64,000 bases of DNA from positions 98,000-161,999 of the forward strand of contig WBMZ01006363.1 in assembly GCA_013400975.1 (NCBI GenBank), in the 5' to 3' direction. Position numbers and translations under genes: made by a program. The notes beneath the pieces were generated by a model. That model was given only the letters and a program-made list of their open reading frames with translations, ran no database searches and had not been told where the DNA came from. This document shows, piece by piece, positions 1 through 14,480 of the stretch. The DNA is from Atrichornis clamosus (taxonomy: Eukaryota > Chordata > Aves > Passeriformes > Menuridae). Position 1 is the stretch's first letter; each line of letters opens with the position of its first letter.

Positions 1-1805
1 ATCCTTCCTCTAATTTATCAAGATCAGCATTATTGCTCTCTCAATATGCCTGAAACTACTGTAAGCTTGCTGCAAACCACACTTAACATTCATGCCCGTA
101 TTCCATCACTGAAGCCATTAAAGAAAATAATGAACAAAACCAGACCCAGCAGAGACCATGGCCTACCTCTAACATATACTCTTGGATTAGCTACAAATAC
201 TGACAACTATTTTTGAAGGCATCTTTCAAATAGTTGCACAGTTAGAGATAATCATCAGCTTTTCCATGTGGCCTCTAGATTTCAGGGTACACTATATTGA
301 ACATATTAAATTCAACTTCTAGAAACTGAGCCTACTGGTACAGTGCTGCAATGTCAGAAGGGATCTAGGCACTTTAAAAGAAAGTTTTTAAAGTTGGTTG
401 CCACAGAAAAAGGGAGTTTCACAATTAAGAAAAGGAATGGGTTTAAGAAAAGGTGGCATTGAACAAGATCCTCAAGCTTATGACAGTTACCCTACTGAAC
501 AATTATGGGACCATCTTTGGTTTGGCTTGGAGCTTAAACATCCTGAAGAACTGTCCCCAACATTAACATCCAATATTTAACCATAAATCCTCAGATACAG
601 ACACAATTCTCAATCTCTCTCTCCCTGTATAGTTCTACCTCATTCTCCTCTACCTATTTCTGTTCTCTCCTTTAAGGGCTGGGAGAAGGAGTTCCTCTAT
701 TTTCTAGGCATTATTGAAGAGCTCTTCACTCAACTGCACATAGTTATTTTGCATACCTGCTTCTCTTTATAAGGCATCATTCTCAATTTCTTCCTAGTGT
801 AGAAATAACAGGTATTTTTAGTTGGACTCAAGAGAGTGGCAGATTTCTTGTCTGTCCCCACTAACTGCACTGTTTTCACACTTGAGCACAGGAACCCATT
901 TCTTTTAGGTGAATCTAACCAGGCAGATTAATTTCAGGAATGTACTTAGAGCACTTCAACTGCTAATGGAGAACCAGTGCATCAGACAGGCACAGAGCTA
1001 GTTCTGAAACACACAGATGATACAAGTCATGCTGCCAGCCTCAACTCCTTCTCCCAGCAGATCTGCTTCTAACAGACCACATTACTTGCCAAGGTTGAGA
1101 CAGACACAGAAAACCCAAAGAGGTGACAAGACAAACTTGCTTAAAAAGCATCAGTAAAACTTTTATTTTCAAATAGAAGCTCCAAGTTTTCTCCACTCTG
1201 TTCAAAGACAAATACACACAGTTTCAAATGACACAGCACATCCTGCTGGAAGGTAACTACTTAAATACTACACTATTCTGAACATTTGACACAAATATTT
1301 CTCTCTAATGAGCTTGCCCTGCAAATTAAAATGAGATTTCTTGTTTTTGAGCTCTTTCAAAAATTATATTCTCTCAACAGTTAATGAGTAAATGTAAGAT
1401 CTATTAAGAGCAAGACTTCTAATTTGCTTATAATTTTTACAAATTTTACAAATCTTGCTAAAAGAATTAATCATAATCTAATTGCATAGTTCTCTGAACT
1501 CAATAACACTAGTCAACCGAATTGGCAGAAGTGAATTTCCTTATTAAATCAATTCACCTTATTAGCTTAGGTTGAAAAAGTTGAACTGCAACTATTTACA
1601 CCTTTTCAAAATTCTTAGAAGGAAAACCAATGGTTCTAAAATCAAAGTCCAACAAATGAAATGCCCTTCACATATTTTAGTCTTGCAAAGGAATACTAAC
1701 AAAAATTTGCAAAACTCATATGACACTCATTCTTCCTGACTGCTTCACTTCACATGCTTATGAGTCAGCTTCCAGATATGGCAACAGTGTAACACTAAAG
1801 TAAAA

Positions 1806-1865
1806 TAATAAATATATAGATATATAAATATATAGATAGATAGATAAATAAACAGACAGATATAT
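1806..1865. repeat. ATA/ATAG-type simple repeat
   Basis: About 60 bases of imperfect short-period repeat made of ATA, TATAGA and TAGA units, then AGACAGAT. It is low-complexity and carries no coding signal. Confidence 0.7.
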
Positions 1866-2169
1866 GAAATTTCTACCACTGCATAGTCTGCAGCTTTTTT
1901 ACCAGATCATTTATAGTAGCACATGCAAAGGAGAACTGTGTATAGTAATAAAAAGGACTTTTAAGTTGGTGAAACATTGCACAGCACATTCATATTTTAT
2001 TAAATAGGAATTTAATTATTCTTTGTAGTGTAGGAAAACAAAATATTGATAATCAAGACACTGTCCTAACACAACTCCAATCTTTATCAAAAACAATATC
2101 CATGAAGCCAAAATAATAAACCCCCAACTTTAAGCATGAAGTATACATAAAATACAAACTTTTCCTTAC

Positions 2170-2269
2170 AGATATGAAGACTGCTGTAGGGGAAGGAAGT
2201 CAGTGGTATTATGTAGTTTAGGAGTCTACAAAGCTGAATGAATAGCCAATCCAAATTTAGAGCAGAAAG
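2170..2269 (-). CDS. Weak exon candidate (33 codons)
   Basis: A 100 nt stretch read from 2269 to 2170, phase 0 to 1. The acceptor GGTATTTTTTCCCAG and donor ATATCT followed by GTAAGGAAAAG are both good. The open frame includes LSALNLDWLFIQLCRLLNYI and is leucine-rich, in the style of the firm exons. The firm upstream exon (3080-3302) ends in phase 1, and the phase 1 reading of this stretch hits a stop. It would therefore need an intervening exon that I cannot find in the 810 bases between. A second acceptor (CTTCCCCTACAG) lies inside it. Confidence 0.3.
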
Positions 2270-3079
2270 CTGGGAAAAAATACCTATTTCCAAGTCAGCA
2301 GGAGTATCTGATGTTTACTAAGAGACCAAAGGAAAAAGGCAGGAAGAAAATGTCTTGCAAAGTACAAAGATAATGAACTTCAGACTCTACAGAAGTGCGG
2401 CTTTGCTCCCACTAATACTAAAAAGTAGGAATATAGAAAAGGACAAGAATAAAATTTCCTTTAAAAATGGTAATTCCATGACATTCATATAAATCATTGT
2501 GCACTGTGAAATCTTGCCCACATTCTTTTTCTATATGAGAAATATTACTCAACACATACTTAAATAAGTTTCATCTACAATTTCATGCTTTCTGCGAGAT
2601 ACCACCCAGCCAACTAGTACTTTCTAAAGTTGCAAATTTTTTTATTTAGTGTTATCACTACTTCATGGTTTGTCATATGGATATGGCATAAAGCCACTAA
2701 TGTCAACCTAATAATTTCTTTAGCAAGACAGCAGGACTTTTCATTCCTCCTTTTTCCCTCACATTAGAAATGTACACATTCAATTGAAAAGTGCAAGGAA
2801 ATAAGTGATTGAAATTTTAGAGGCTAAAGATGACCATCTGGGGTTCATTTGCTGCATTACTGTGCATATTGTGTAAGAGCAACAGTAAGTGATTAAATTG
2901 AGAAAAAACTCAGATTTAAAATTATCTTATTACATAAGTCATTCTACTTGTCAGTAAAACAGTGTTTGGCTTGCACAATCAATGAAAAACAAACTGCCAA
3001 GAAAATAAAATGTGCAACATTTTTAGTCTTAACATGCAAATTAATATTTCGAATTCTGAACAGGCACTTCATGTCTTAC

Positions 3080-3302
3080 CTGGCATGACAGCAGCGTGCT
3101 GAGTGGCTGAGTCTGTACTTAGGGAAAGGCGACCACCTTTGGCCAATCTATCACAGAAAAGGGTGATGTTCTTCTTCAGTCTGCTGGTATCTTTGGGCAT
3201 GCACAACTGGCTGCTGAGAGTCAGGGCCTGCTCCTTAGAGCTCTTTGACAAACAAGTTCTTAACAAGTAAGAAACTGCAGCATCCACAGTTTCTTCCCAA
3301 CC
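3080..3302 (-). CDS. Internal coding exon of an unidentified helical protein
   Basis: A 223 nt exon, read from 3302 to 3080 in phase 0 and ending in phase 1 (74 codons plus one base). The frame is open throughout, although the surrounding DNA is AT-rich and full of stops. The acceptor is a pyrimidine-rich tract ending TTTAATGCAG just before GGTTGGGAAG. The donor is CCAG followed by GTAAGAC. The predicted segment begins GWEETVDAAVSYLLRTC and includes a basic stretch (residues about 43-46, RLKK). Its end is Ser/Thr-rich and loop-like. The first half looks helical, as in HEAT/ARM-type proteins. The phase fits the upstream exons at 16043 and 19767, both of which end in phase 0. I do not recognise the protein. 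The exon call is firm; the family is inference from composition. Confidence 0.85.
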
Positions 3303-6300
3303 CTGCATTAAAGAAAAGGAAATTAAATAAAATTAGGTGAACTGTAATACGATATAGCATATTAAAAATAAGGTAACAAGTAATGGACTGAGAATTTTCA
3401 AATGATATTGATATATAAAATACAATTTGGGGGTTAATGGGTGTCATGAACACCCAACTTCAACTTGTAAAAGCAAAAGCTGAAAAAACAAACTTGTTCC
3501 AATATTGAGGTCGACAGAGAAATCCAGTTTCAATAGTAACAATATATGGACAGTATGTGATAGAACAGTTAAATTCAGTCAGTGCATTAATAATTGAAAA
3601 CTAGCAGTTTCTGCTTGTGACATTTAGAATTAAGAACAGAACGGAGATGTAAATAAAAATACAGTATGCAGTATATAACATCATGATGATGATATGTCAA
3701 GGCCAGGAAAAAAATACATATCCAAATATACATGCTTTGGAATCAGTCTAAGATTCTTATAACACGCCAATAGCAGAGAAAGAACATCATGACTGCAACC
3801 CAAAGCTACAGATATTCGGTACCCACTTATCAGATCAGTTAACCTTAAGTTGTGATACCCACTGCATTAGCACAGGTGTGTCAGTGCTGTGATGAACAGG
3901 GACTTTGATTTCAGCATAGTGTCAAGCTGTAAACATTTATGAAAAGACCAACTTAGTAATCACTTCTGTTAATACAAACAGCTACCTATGGAAAAGCTTT
4001 CAGGAGGAAAAGCTATGTTCAGTGTCATATTCAGTACACGTATTTCCACAAAATAAAGTGCTAACTTCTGCGAATAACACTCAGTCAAAATCAAGTAAGT
4101 TTCTCTTCATGAGGCACCTTAAAAAGCACATTTAAAAGTGAGCTTCAAGTCTGTAATCTGTACAGTGGTTTTCAGTGACACAAAAAAATCAAAGATGTTT
4201 CTTTAAGTCAGAATCCTGGATAGCAGAAGTCTTTCTATTTGTGACAAGGTGATTAGGTTAATGCATAAAATCTAATGTATGACTATCTCATTTTTGCAGT
4301 ATGACATGCAGATCGACTTCTCTTGATGAATTCTGTAACCTCAAATTACACCCTGTGATGAGCCTATCTGATTAATCCAAAGCATCTACAATTAATGAAC
4401 CTGCAAGACAGTCACAAAGCCTGCTCATGTCTTTTCATGACAATCTTACAGAGCTCGGACAGAGTTAGCAATAGGCTAGGCTTTATGGTCTGCTAACTTC
4501 ATGACTCATTCTGTGTCTTGTATTCAGCTACCTGTAAGAAGTTCTATATATGTGCTACCTGTATGTACAGGAAAGTAACACGTTCAATCACTGTAGTATT
4601 AGGGTCTGCTCTCTCGACACTCCTAATTGGTTGGGACTTATTGTGGCAATAGTCTTTATTGACTTTACAAGTTTTGATGCTACAGTCTGGAACCACCCAG
4701 GCTGTACGTGCTGCTAAGATAACAGAAGGTAACACCAAGCCTGCTCTTTACGTGGCAAGTACTCAGGCAGAACAAAAAGAAAACTGAGTTCTATCCAGTT
4801 GTAGTTCATACAAACCCAGTCTTCTAGTTTTTAAGCTCTTTCTCATGATGTGTTCTACTTGATTGAAAATGCTCAGCTGAACAGCAAAATCACCTACCTA
4901 TGCAAATTCCCATGACTTGATAACTGTAACATTTGAAAGTGTGATGGTGTCAACCCTGTCACAGTCCACTGACAAGCAAATAAGGTTTACGGACTTCTTC
5001 AATTAAATACTTAATGGCTTTTGTGAAGGATTCTACTTTTAACTCATAGAAGCAAAGGCCACCCTTCCTGATCTTATTTAACTCCTAAAAACAAATCTAA
5101 GACGGATGCTTAGTAGTGGTCAAGTACATCAGTGAGACCACATAGTCACATGCACTTCATCATTGTCCAAACATACCCTCTACTTAGTGTGCTGAAAATG
5201 TGATGCACGTGTATAAAATATTTATATTTTGCAGAGTAACAGGATCACCTAGTGAGGTTTTCTTAGTCAACACTTGCCTTTCCTGACTTCATAACAACAT
5301 TAGCCTACTCTCTTATCTGGATTTGACCCCTCAAAAAACCTGACATAAATTAGAAAAACCATGCCAATCCATCAATCAGTGCTGTGGTAGCTTAAGATTT
5401 TGCAAATATTCTAGAAAGAGTCCATTAGCATGCAATGCATCCACTGACCTGTGATGGTGACAGGAAATCATCCATTCTGCAGCCAATTTAAAGAGGTTAA
5501 TGAGCTGGTAAATGCTGTCTACATTCCCACATACTGAGCAATGAAACTTAATACATATAAAGCATCAAAAACATCCAAGCCAGGCATTGCTAATTATATT
5601 ACAAATCATGAAAAATAAGACAACATAAATATAAGAATCTTGAGTTTCACTAAAAGACAAAGAAACATGTGATTAACTTTTGTCAGTATACAGTAGCCGA
5701 GAAGCTGGGCCAATATGTCTCTCCAAACAAGCTGTAAAAAAGCAGGCAAAAGCATTTAAATAAAAGCACTGAATTACAAGCTAACAAAAGTCAGGAAATT
5801 AAAAGTGGCTAGTGTTCTGTCCTTGGCTCACACAGGTATGTTTTACTTTGTGCCATAGCCTTAACATTTTCCAACCCTTGTTCTTGTATTTCATTTCCAT
5901 GTAAAACTGGTTTCTCAGTAGACCATAAAACTATCTTCTCCAATTCAAGGTCTGTTGACCTAGTAAGTCCAGTCAAATCCAAAGCAGCCTTTGTGATTAA
6001 TGAAAGAGTATACAAAAGCTACCTCTAAATGAAAAAAAACTTGAGGGGAAAACTGCTGAAGTGATTTTGTACAACTAAGAATTAATGGCTGCAAATAAGG
6101 CTGCATTTGTCAGCAATTTTTACTGGTGCAAGGGGAGAATTGAAGAAACAAGAAAAATTCTTCACCCCTTACACGTTAAAAAAGCTGAAAGATGTTTGAA
6201 AATAAAAATATTCTCATCTGTAGCCCACACTGAAGAATGATTCTACCGCCACACTTGTAATATTCACTAAAGGCTTTCTGTGTAGTATTCAATGCATCTG

Positions 6301-6307
6301 AGGACTG

Positions 6308-6357
6308 AAAGGAACACCTTCACCAGGAGTGTAAAGGAACACCTTCACCAGGAGTGT
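6308..6357. repeat. Perfect 25 bp tandem duplication
   Basis: Two adjacent identical 25 bp units (6308-6332 and 6333-6357), each containing GGAACACCTTCACCAGGAGT. Perfect identity implies a recent slippage event or a polymorphic two-copy minisatellite. Confidence 0.9.
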
Positions 6358-9300
6358 GTTGCCAGCAATCCATCACTCTGTGACCAGCAACCATTGCTGT
6401 AACTGCGACAACAAATGTGAGTCAAGACTCGCAGAAAGAGGCATTATTAAACCACCCAAATTATTAATATAATTGAAATAGGTATGAAAAATACTTAATT
6501 CATCAATTTTACATTTTAACAGAGCAAGGCCAGGCTTCATATTTTGCATATATACATTATTATTATTTTTCTCTTTTAGGTAATAGGTAGAGATTGGCAC
6601 TTTCTTTTAACCAAATCATATACACTGCAGGAGTCTGAAGTCCAAATGTACATTTGTGACACTGTATGGCTAATGTTATATCAGTACACATGATTTATAT
6701 TCCATACAAATTACCACTAAGGATCCTCAGGTGTCATGGCATATCTGAGTGTGATCACAATTATACATTCAGTCTCACTTTGGCATAAGGCTTTATCTAG
6801 AGTACCTAATTTTTAGCCTGCCACTTGGCTGCAAGACTGTGCTCCCTGAGTTTAGCTGGTCAAAAGACAAGGCCAACTAGCCATAGATAGGGACAAGATC
6901 TGAGAGATGGATTTCCATATTGTTGTTAAGATGCATAGAGCTCATATATGTAGGGAGAAGTCTGAGATGGGGCCTGCTGTCAGATTTGGTAGGTTTACTC
7001 ATATAATGTAGCTTCTTAACACAGTTAGTATGATTTAGAGATCTACAAATGAATACTATTTGTCTCAAGTGTAAATAAAGCATTCTAATAGTGTATCAGT
7101 CAAACTTGAACAAGATTGTTCCTAAGTTGTGTTCATAAGTCAGACAAGTGTTGATTGTGTATCTTTTACTTTGAAAGCTTTTATCACTAATAATAAAATT
7201 CCTAAGGCAACAGCCATTTTTCAAGCTGCCTATGATGTAATTTTTCCTAGAGTGACAATCAAGACAATTCTGAAAGAATTCAAATGCAATACTGCATAAA
7301 CTACATAAAATTGGTGCCAGTCAAATTATGTGCATTCTTACAGCTGTTAACTCGGGAATTTGCCTGGCTATATCTTATTTTTTGATTTTAGACAAAATAG
7401 TGACTTCATCAGCTTTCAAAAATGCTAGAATACTTGAAAGCTCACAATACAAATGACTATCTTGGCATTAATGCTTACCCAAACCACCAAAGAGGAGGTT
7501 TCTGTATCTGAAAGCATTCTATATGCTAATTCACAAGAAACACAAGTCATGTGTCTCCCAGCACTTTGCTTTTACAGTGATTTAAAACAAAATTATCTTA
7601 TTGTCACACATACAAACCAGTGATCTACTAATCCATGGCTGTTGAACTGCTAGTCTCCACCACAGGCACAGATCAGAATGTTTTTCCAGGAATTCACAGT
7701 ATTCCTAACCCATATTCTTCACGTATATTCTACATTTCTAACTGATCTATTTGTCTCAAAGGGGAGATAACAGCCACAGAAGCTATGAAGTGGGCATGCA
7801 ACACTTGCCTGTGCTGTCAGAAATGGAAATGACAAAATTTCTTTGTGAGTATCCCTGAAAAATTACTGCCAAAAAAGAATGATAAAGCATTTAGGAGACC
7901 TTTTATAAAGAATCAGAATAATACAATAAAAAAGACAAGCCAATAGACTTGATATCTATATAGTACTCAGAAAAAAATGCAGTAAAATATTGCTGAAGTC
8001 TTAAGGCATTAAATTTGAACAGTCTCAAGGGACAGTTTATTTTTTAGAAAAGGTTTTCTAAGAAAAAATTATTCCTGGTGGAAGAATTATCCTTGTAACA
8101 AGATAAAACCAATTTTCTTTAACATAGTGCATTAGAAACACCAGTCACAGATTATCTGGAATTTTCAACAATTCACTTTTGTATAAAAAAATTTTTAAAA
8201 CAAAAAACCAAAGAAAAAGCACCTCCATATATATAAATAACAAAAACCTTCCACTGGAACAACTAAAAAACAGGAAAAATCCTACAGACTAGTGGAATTC
8301 AAGTCTGATGAAAATCCAGACAAATGACTCAATCTTAAACACATTCCAAATCTATTAAGTGCCTAAGAAGGACATTTGTATTGAGCACACAATAGAAAAA
8401 AAACACAGGAAAAACTGAAATTCTTGTAATAATACTGCTCTTTCCAGTCATATCTTTTTTAAAATCAATTATGAAGCATAATGTTCATAATATTAACTGA
8501 TCTAATTTTTATTTCTATTGCCATTTAAAATAATTCAGTTCTAATGGAAGCTTGCAGATGATGAAAGCAATTTCAAAGTGAGAATATACTTGAACATCAA
8601 AGACAAAGTAAGAGACAGAACAACTAAAATGAAGAAAAGTAGTATGATACATAGTTCTAGAAGAATAGTTCAAACCAGTAGATTAATCAATTTCCTTTTA
8701 AATCATGGAAACCATCCTTACTTGTGAGATGGTATTCTAAAGTTAACCTATTGTAAAGAGCTACATTATAGGCATTATAGACATTTAAATCTTATTAAAA
8801 GTTTGGACTTAGCAAATTATTCCAAACAAATTACAATTTGCTCAAAGCACAAGGAATAAAAGCCAAACAACGGACAAAAGAAAATGCAAAAAACAGAGAA
8901 GCACATCTTGATAACTCTGACCAGAACATGTCATCTCCTGAGCAAACAAGCTCTGTAGGGATCCTGACAGATATTTAAGGTGTAAAAACTTAGTCTGTGA
9001 ACAAAACCAAAAAAAATACTACAGAAAGGAATCAAGACTTGTAAAGGAAATTGATGAGATCTCTTTCCTATATTTATTGAACTGGTCCCAGTATAGCATA
9101 ACAGATCTGTGCAGTTATTTAACAATAAGTATTCATGCTAGCAACTATTTTCAAGCTACTTCAGAATATCTAATTCAAATATTAATCTCGCACATTTTCA
9201 GGTTAACAGACCGCAAAAATCAGCTTTAGCAAAAAACCTTTGTGAATAAAGTGGGTTTGTTTAAAGGTCTATCACAAACACACTTGTAATTTCTGCACAG

Positions 9301-12300
9301 CTGTGCTGTAATTGCCAGTCATAACAGAAACAGCAACTTTATCTGTTCAATGTAAAAATATTTATTTAATAGAATTCCAATAGCATAAACAGCTCTCTAC
9401 AAGAACTTCTCATTTTGAGTCCTGCTTGGTAAACATATATTGATAGCCTATGGCAACTTCACCTGAGAAAAATCCCTATGACAGACTCTTTCCTGAAAAG
9501 TACACTTGCCATTTAAATATTTCTCTGGTATTTTTGTCCTCTGAAACTCAATTCACAAACCACTGAACACTTCTGCATTAAATATAAAGTTTTTGGAGGA
9601 TTCTATTTTATGGACATTTAACTTTAGATCAAGATTTGCCAAACTCTCCTTCTACGGTGTCTTCAGGTATGGAAAGAAAGCTAAAAATGCATATGGCTTA
9701 GAAATCAAAACAGTGCTTTTAAAACTATCTTACAGAGTATGCAATATTTTTCTTTTAGGAATGGTGCTCCTAAACTAATCTTCTGGAAAAATCAAAATGT
9801 AGAAGAGCAATATTAAAGCAGTGGGTGTTTTAGAAACCTAGCAAAGTGAGTATTATTTAACAATATAAAGGTTCTGAAAGCTGCATCCACCAATATGATT
9901 ACCTCTATCATTCAAGGTTTTAATATGTTTTTCAAGTCCAGTCCTGAGCAAAGTACTGATCACATAAATTATGATTATCAGCAGTTGTAGTTTTCTGCAT
10001 TAATGAAACTACTGGTAATATGATTAAAGAGTGTATCACCTGTACAAAAGCAAAACTCCAGGTGGGAATCATAGATCAGAATACTTCTACAGCTGCTTAA
10101 CTCCTCCATGCTTTGGAGATTAGTAATTTACTCTCAGGACAGTGTATGTTTCACCAAAAAATTATATATCAGGATGAATGTAGATGACGGTTTCATTAGC
10201 TCCTCCATTAAAATTTAACCTCTGTATACTGCAACCAAATTTCCATATGGGCTGCATCCTTTCACATTGGATGTTCTTCATTTGCACAGAAAGACTTTCA
10301 AAATTAGGTTAAAATTAGATTAGAATTAGATCAGTAGGCTTCTTCTTGACAAATAATGGGTCTGTATTGCTCAACTTTTCTTTCAAATTGACTCATATCT
10401 CAAAATTGGAGCAAAACAGAGTGTGTCCTAACACCTGTTTTTTATTAATTTTTTTTCTGGACAACAGTGGTCTTTTAAGAGTGGGTAAGAGGCAGAGAAA
10501 AGGGTACATTTTTTCAACAGATATATTCTCACTAAATTGTACTCTCATTTATTTGTCTAGTAATGCTTATTTGTTGTAATACAAATGCATCCTATCCAGA
10601 ATAGTGAAAGTTTAAACACTTCAGGGGTTTCTGTAGAAGCTATTCCTGAATCCTGAATTTTTGAGAGATTTTTTTTCATCTTAATTTTCTTTGTAACTTG
10701 GCTTCTTATGACCATTGATCTCTTTCTGGGAAGTGATGAAAGAAACCCTTGTATGCACTACATAAATAGAGTGGCTTGACTTCTTTTGTTGCCAGCTTCA
10801 GAGGTCTGTTGTTTTCCTTTTTAGCACTGAAATCATCTAACACTTCATCTTTCTTTTCCTCAAAAACTTTTCACCAGTTAGTTGGGAAAACTGAGGTGCT
10901 GTTTGGGTTTTGCAGATGTTGTCAAAGCTGTCTGCAGGCAAGAAAACACACCAGGAGCTGTGCATCTTCCTGAAGAATGCTGTACATCCAGCAGTAGGTC
11001 TGCCATACATGAACTCTAGAACTTCAATTAGGCCCAGCAAGATAATTTTTGATATGGGGAAGAGGAATCAGACCTTGTTATGCTCAGTGTGGAGGAAAAA
11101 AGTAGACAAAACATATGATAAAACAAGATTATTGAAACTTCTCATTGCATCTCAGCCCATATTCCATTTTTATATCACTGATATTCTTGGGGAGGAATTT
11201 TTTCTCTTTTACTATGATATTTTTTATTAGGTTACCAATACAATATGCTATGAAATACTGACAAATGAGTTTGTGTTTCCAAAACCTGTGAAATATGGAA
11301 CCACACCCACTCTAATATTTTAGAGCTAGGAAAAAAAAACTTGACCTAAAGTTTGTTTCCTATTTAAATTCTCATATTACTTTAGGTCTACTCACCACTA
11401 TCTTTAAATTTAGTTCTGTTGCTTTAAATACTGGAATTTCTATTCTCCCAAAATGCACAGGTGAGGACAAAGAGAATAGCAGGAAACTGGACTTGCAGGT
11501 TTGCTTTGATAGCAACTTTAAAATTTATGCTAGGTTTTTCTTTTTTTTTTTCTTGAGACATTAGCTTGAGCAAAGTTCATTAACTCCTCCATTGTTTGTA
11601 CAGATTTGACTTATGACCTGTTTTACTTTTGAGGTATCAAAACCATATTTTAGCTTTATCAGACTTTCACTTTATTGAAAAAGACAGGAGATGATGAAGG
11701 ACATAAATGATGCAATCTTTCTGTTCCTTTAATTTGGCCTATCTTCATGTAAAGTGAGTCTCTCACCACCTGTGCAAATATGAAATAATACTGGTATATC
11801 ACTTTTAATCTAGGAATTAAGACAAAGCATTGTGCCATTAACTCAAAGAAAAAACTTCCATCTGAAAAAATGACTATTCTGAAAATCATGGGAAAAAAAG
11901 TGAGGTCTTTTTCTGGGATCTTGTAACAAGATGAAAGATTCATATGATGTCTTCTGAATGATATCTCTATCTACCTATCTATCTTCATCTGTGTGACATG
12001 ATACCTTTGTAAATTCCGGTAGACAGATTACATAACAGCCCAACATGTGAACAATAGCTATAGGTTATAATAACAACCAAAAACTGCTCCTTGATTCCAA
12101 CCTAGAACCAAGAACAACTATCAACAACTTCAGAATCAAAAGCAGTCTCACCACAACTGGTTTCCCCTCCTTCTCCCCCAAAAAAAGATTAACTTAGTGA
12201 TTAGATCTTGATACACTCTCTCAGCAACATTTCTCCCTGTGAGATCTAAGGGAAATGATTAATTTAGCTGCATACTATTGCCACATGTTAAATATAAACA

Positions 12301-12637
12301 GAATTATTGGGAGTAATTAATTTTCTCAGAAAATGCCATGATATAGGGTTGGATACAATGCTACTAATATAGCACTACAGTATTTATAATAAAAGTATTT
12401 ACAATAAAAGCTTTGAACTGATGGGGAACAATCAGAAAATAAAACCAACAGTAAATATGTAACTTTTAATTTTATAAACCCCGTCCTATTATATAATATA
12501 AAAAGTCACACCTTTATAATCAGTAATGACGATGAAACAGATATGTTGTTTCAGTACAGAAGTAATTCCAGCAGAAGTTTACAATCAATCATAAATCACA
12601 TTATATTTCTAATCCACTAGTACAATACTGATCAGTA

Positions 12638-12967
12638 CACAGAATCATAGCATGGTTGGGGTTGGAAGGAACTTTAAAGATCACCCAGTTCCAATGGCCC
12701 TGCCATAGGCAGGGACACCTTCCACTACACCTGGCTGCTCGAAGCCTCATCCAAGCTGGCCTTGAACACTGCCAGGGATGGGGAGTCCACAACCTATTCC
12801 AGTGCATCACCACCCTTGTAGAAAAGAATTTTTTCCTATTATCTAATCTAAACCTACCCTCCCTCTCTCAATTTAAGGCCATTCTCCCTTGACCTAACAC
12901 TACTTACTCTTGTGAAAAGTCCCTCTCCATCTTTCTTGTACACCCTCTTTAGGTACTGGAAGGCTGC
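12638..12967 (-). mobile_element. CR1 LINE fragment, 3' end, minus strand
   Basis: The plus strand begins AGAATCATAGCATGGTTGGG and then GTTGGAAGGAACTTTAAAGA. This is the reverse complement of the conserved CR1 3' tail. The body has the expected CR1 phrases: a block about lesion-like CCAAGCTGGCCTTGAACACT, then CAGGGATGGGGAGTCCACAA, and near its other end the complement of an AGATGGAGAGGGACTTTT motif. It is about 330 bp and 5'-truncated, as usual for CR1, with no intact reverse transcriptase. It lies within an intron in the same orientation as the host gene. Divergence from the consensus recalled suggests an old copy. Confidence 0.9.
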
Positions 12968-14480
12968 ATAGCAAGAATCTGAGGATCTTTCAATTGGGAC
13001 ACAATCTCAAAGGAATTCTCCACTGAAAATAAACTTCTCCAAAAGAAAAAAGAAAACAAAAGCAAAAGAAAGAGCCACCGATTATGTATATTGAGTGTTA
13101 AGACCCTTTGGTGAACAACATTGCTGTAATCACAGTAATGCATCACTCTTGTCATTAAGCAGTTTAGATGACAACTGATCTGAACTCCTGGTATGCAACA
13201 CATACTCAGTAATTACTACTACACTAAAATAGGTCTTTGTACCTAACTAGACAGATTACCCTAACAAAGAGAAAGTTTAGAGGTCCCCATCACAATATTA
13301 CACAGAGAAAGATGTCTGATAACAGAAGCTTATTTAATTCATCAAAGAAAGAGTATGTCTCTTGGGACAACTGCCATACTTTGCAGGGTATCCAAATTAC
13401 TTTAAAAGGAGGTGATATATGCTGGAAACAAACTAATCAGAGCAGAACACAGTTCTTCCATTGACTAATTTACACCAAGAAATAAGATCCCTGAGTAGGC
13501 CTCTGCTTACAACAGAGACAGCCCACTGAAGATTAACATCAGAATTTCCAATACCACCGGAAAAAATAAGGTGAGTGCTCAAGTTAAAATTAATTCTCAA
13601 AGCTTTTTAATCAAAATACATCTAATCAGCAGACATGTCAGATTCTCTATTAGCATAAGATTTTTACCAAGGTTGAATGCTTGTTCTCATGTATCCCTGA
13701 TACAAGTTTCAGGGAATATAATTAAACAAGACAAGAATACAACAATTCTTTCTGTCCTTTGAACTTTATAATGCACACCAAACCTATTTCTGCATAATTT
13801 TGTTTAAATTAATTTTATGCCATCTGGAAGAAAAAGAGAAAGCTTTATTTTTTGAAAACCAATTCTATTGCCAACCACCAGAAGCAAGCCTGTTAAAAGA
13901 ATAAAAATCTTACAATCCCTTCATATCAACCACCACAAAACCAGCAAATTATAAAAAAATTGAAAATACAGTCAGGCATAGCTTCTTCTGGTAGTCCTTT
14001 GAAGTGGAAAGCATTAGCTAAAGGTATATTATAGATTTTCATTAATCCATAAAGGTTTCAAATAGACTGCATTAAACCTTTCTTTCTCAGGTCAACAGAG
14101 CATTGGTACTTTTCTATTCTACCCAGAGAATTCACTATGAGGAATCTCATGAATTTAGCTACAAACAAAGATCACTAGATAGTGGTGCAATTTCTCTTCA
14201 ACTTGCTATTTTTGCCATAAGCCACTACCTCCTCAGCAAATAAAATTAACTGCACAAAGAAAATGATTAACAAAAAACTTAAAGGAACTGTGATAAGTGC
14301 TTAAAGTAGTGGCGAGATCACCTCCTTGCTCTTCAAATTCCCTCCTGTCAAATTGTCAAATAAGCAGTGTTTGAACCCCTACTTTTAAGAGATCACAAGT
14401 AAAACTAGGAAGAGTTACACATGAATTTGCAGTAACTTAGTGGCTTTACAATGACATGTCCTTCTATCCACCTATGCATA

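Larger units (their letters stand above)
1..3079. other. Intronic or downstream AT-rich sequence
   Basis: No firm gene feature was seen outside the weak candidate at 2170-2269. It holds an ATA/ATAG simple-sequence stretch near 1806-1865. A very short frame with fair splice signals also lies at about 764-800 on the minus strand. The exon following 3080-3302 was not located and may lie beyond the left edge. Confidence 0.5.

Noticed and set aside
764..800. 37 nt minus-strand stretch between TTTCTACACTAG and GCAG/GTATGC
   Set aside because: The only open phase (2 to 0) does not follow the end phase (1) of the 3080-3302 exon. Treated as a probable pseudoexon.
7483..7511. 29 nt minus-strand exon-like stretch near 7483-7511
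   Set aside because: The acceptor lacks a pyrimidine tract. The length would break the phase between the firm exons on either side.
10776..11230. Overlapping frames on both strands (65 to 106 codons)
   Set aside because: No recognised protein, no splice support, and mutually overlapping frames.
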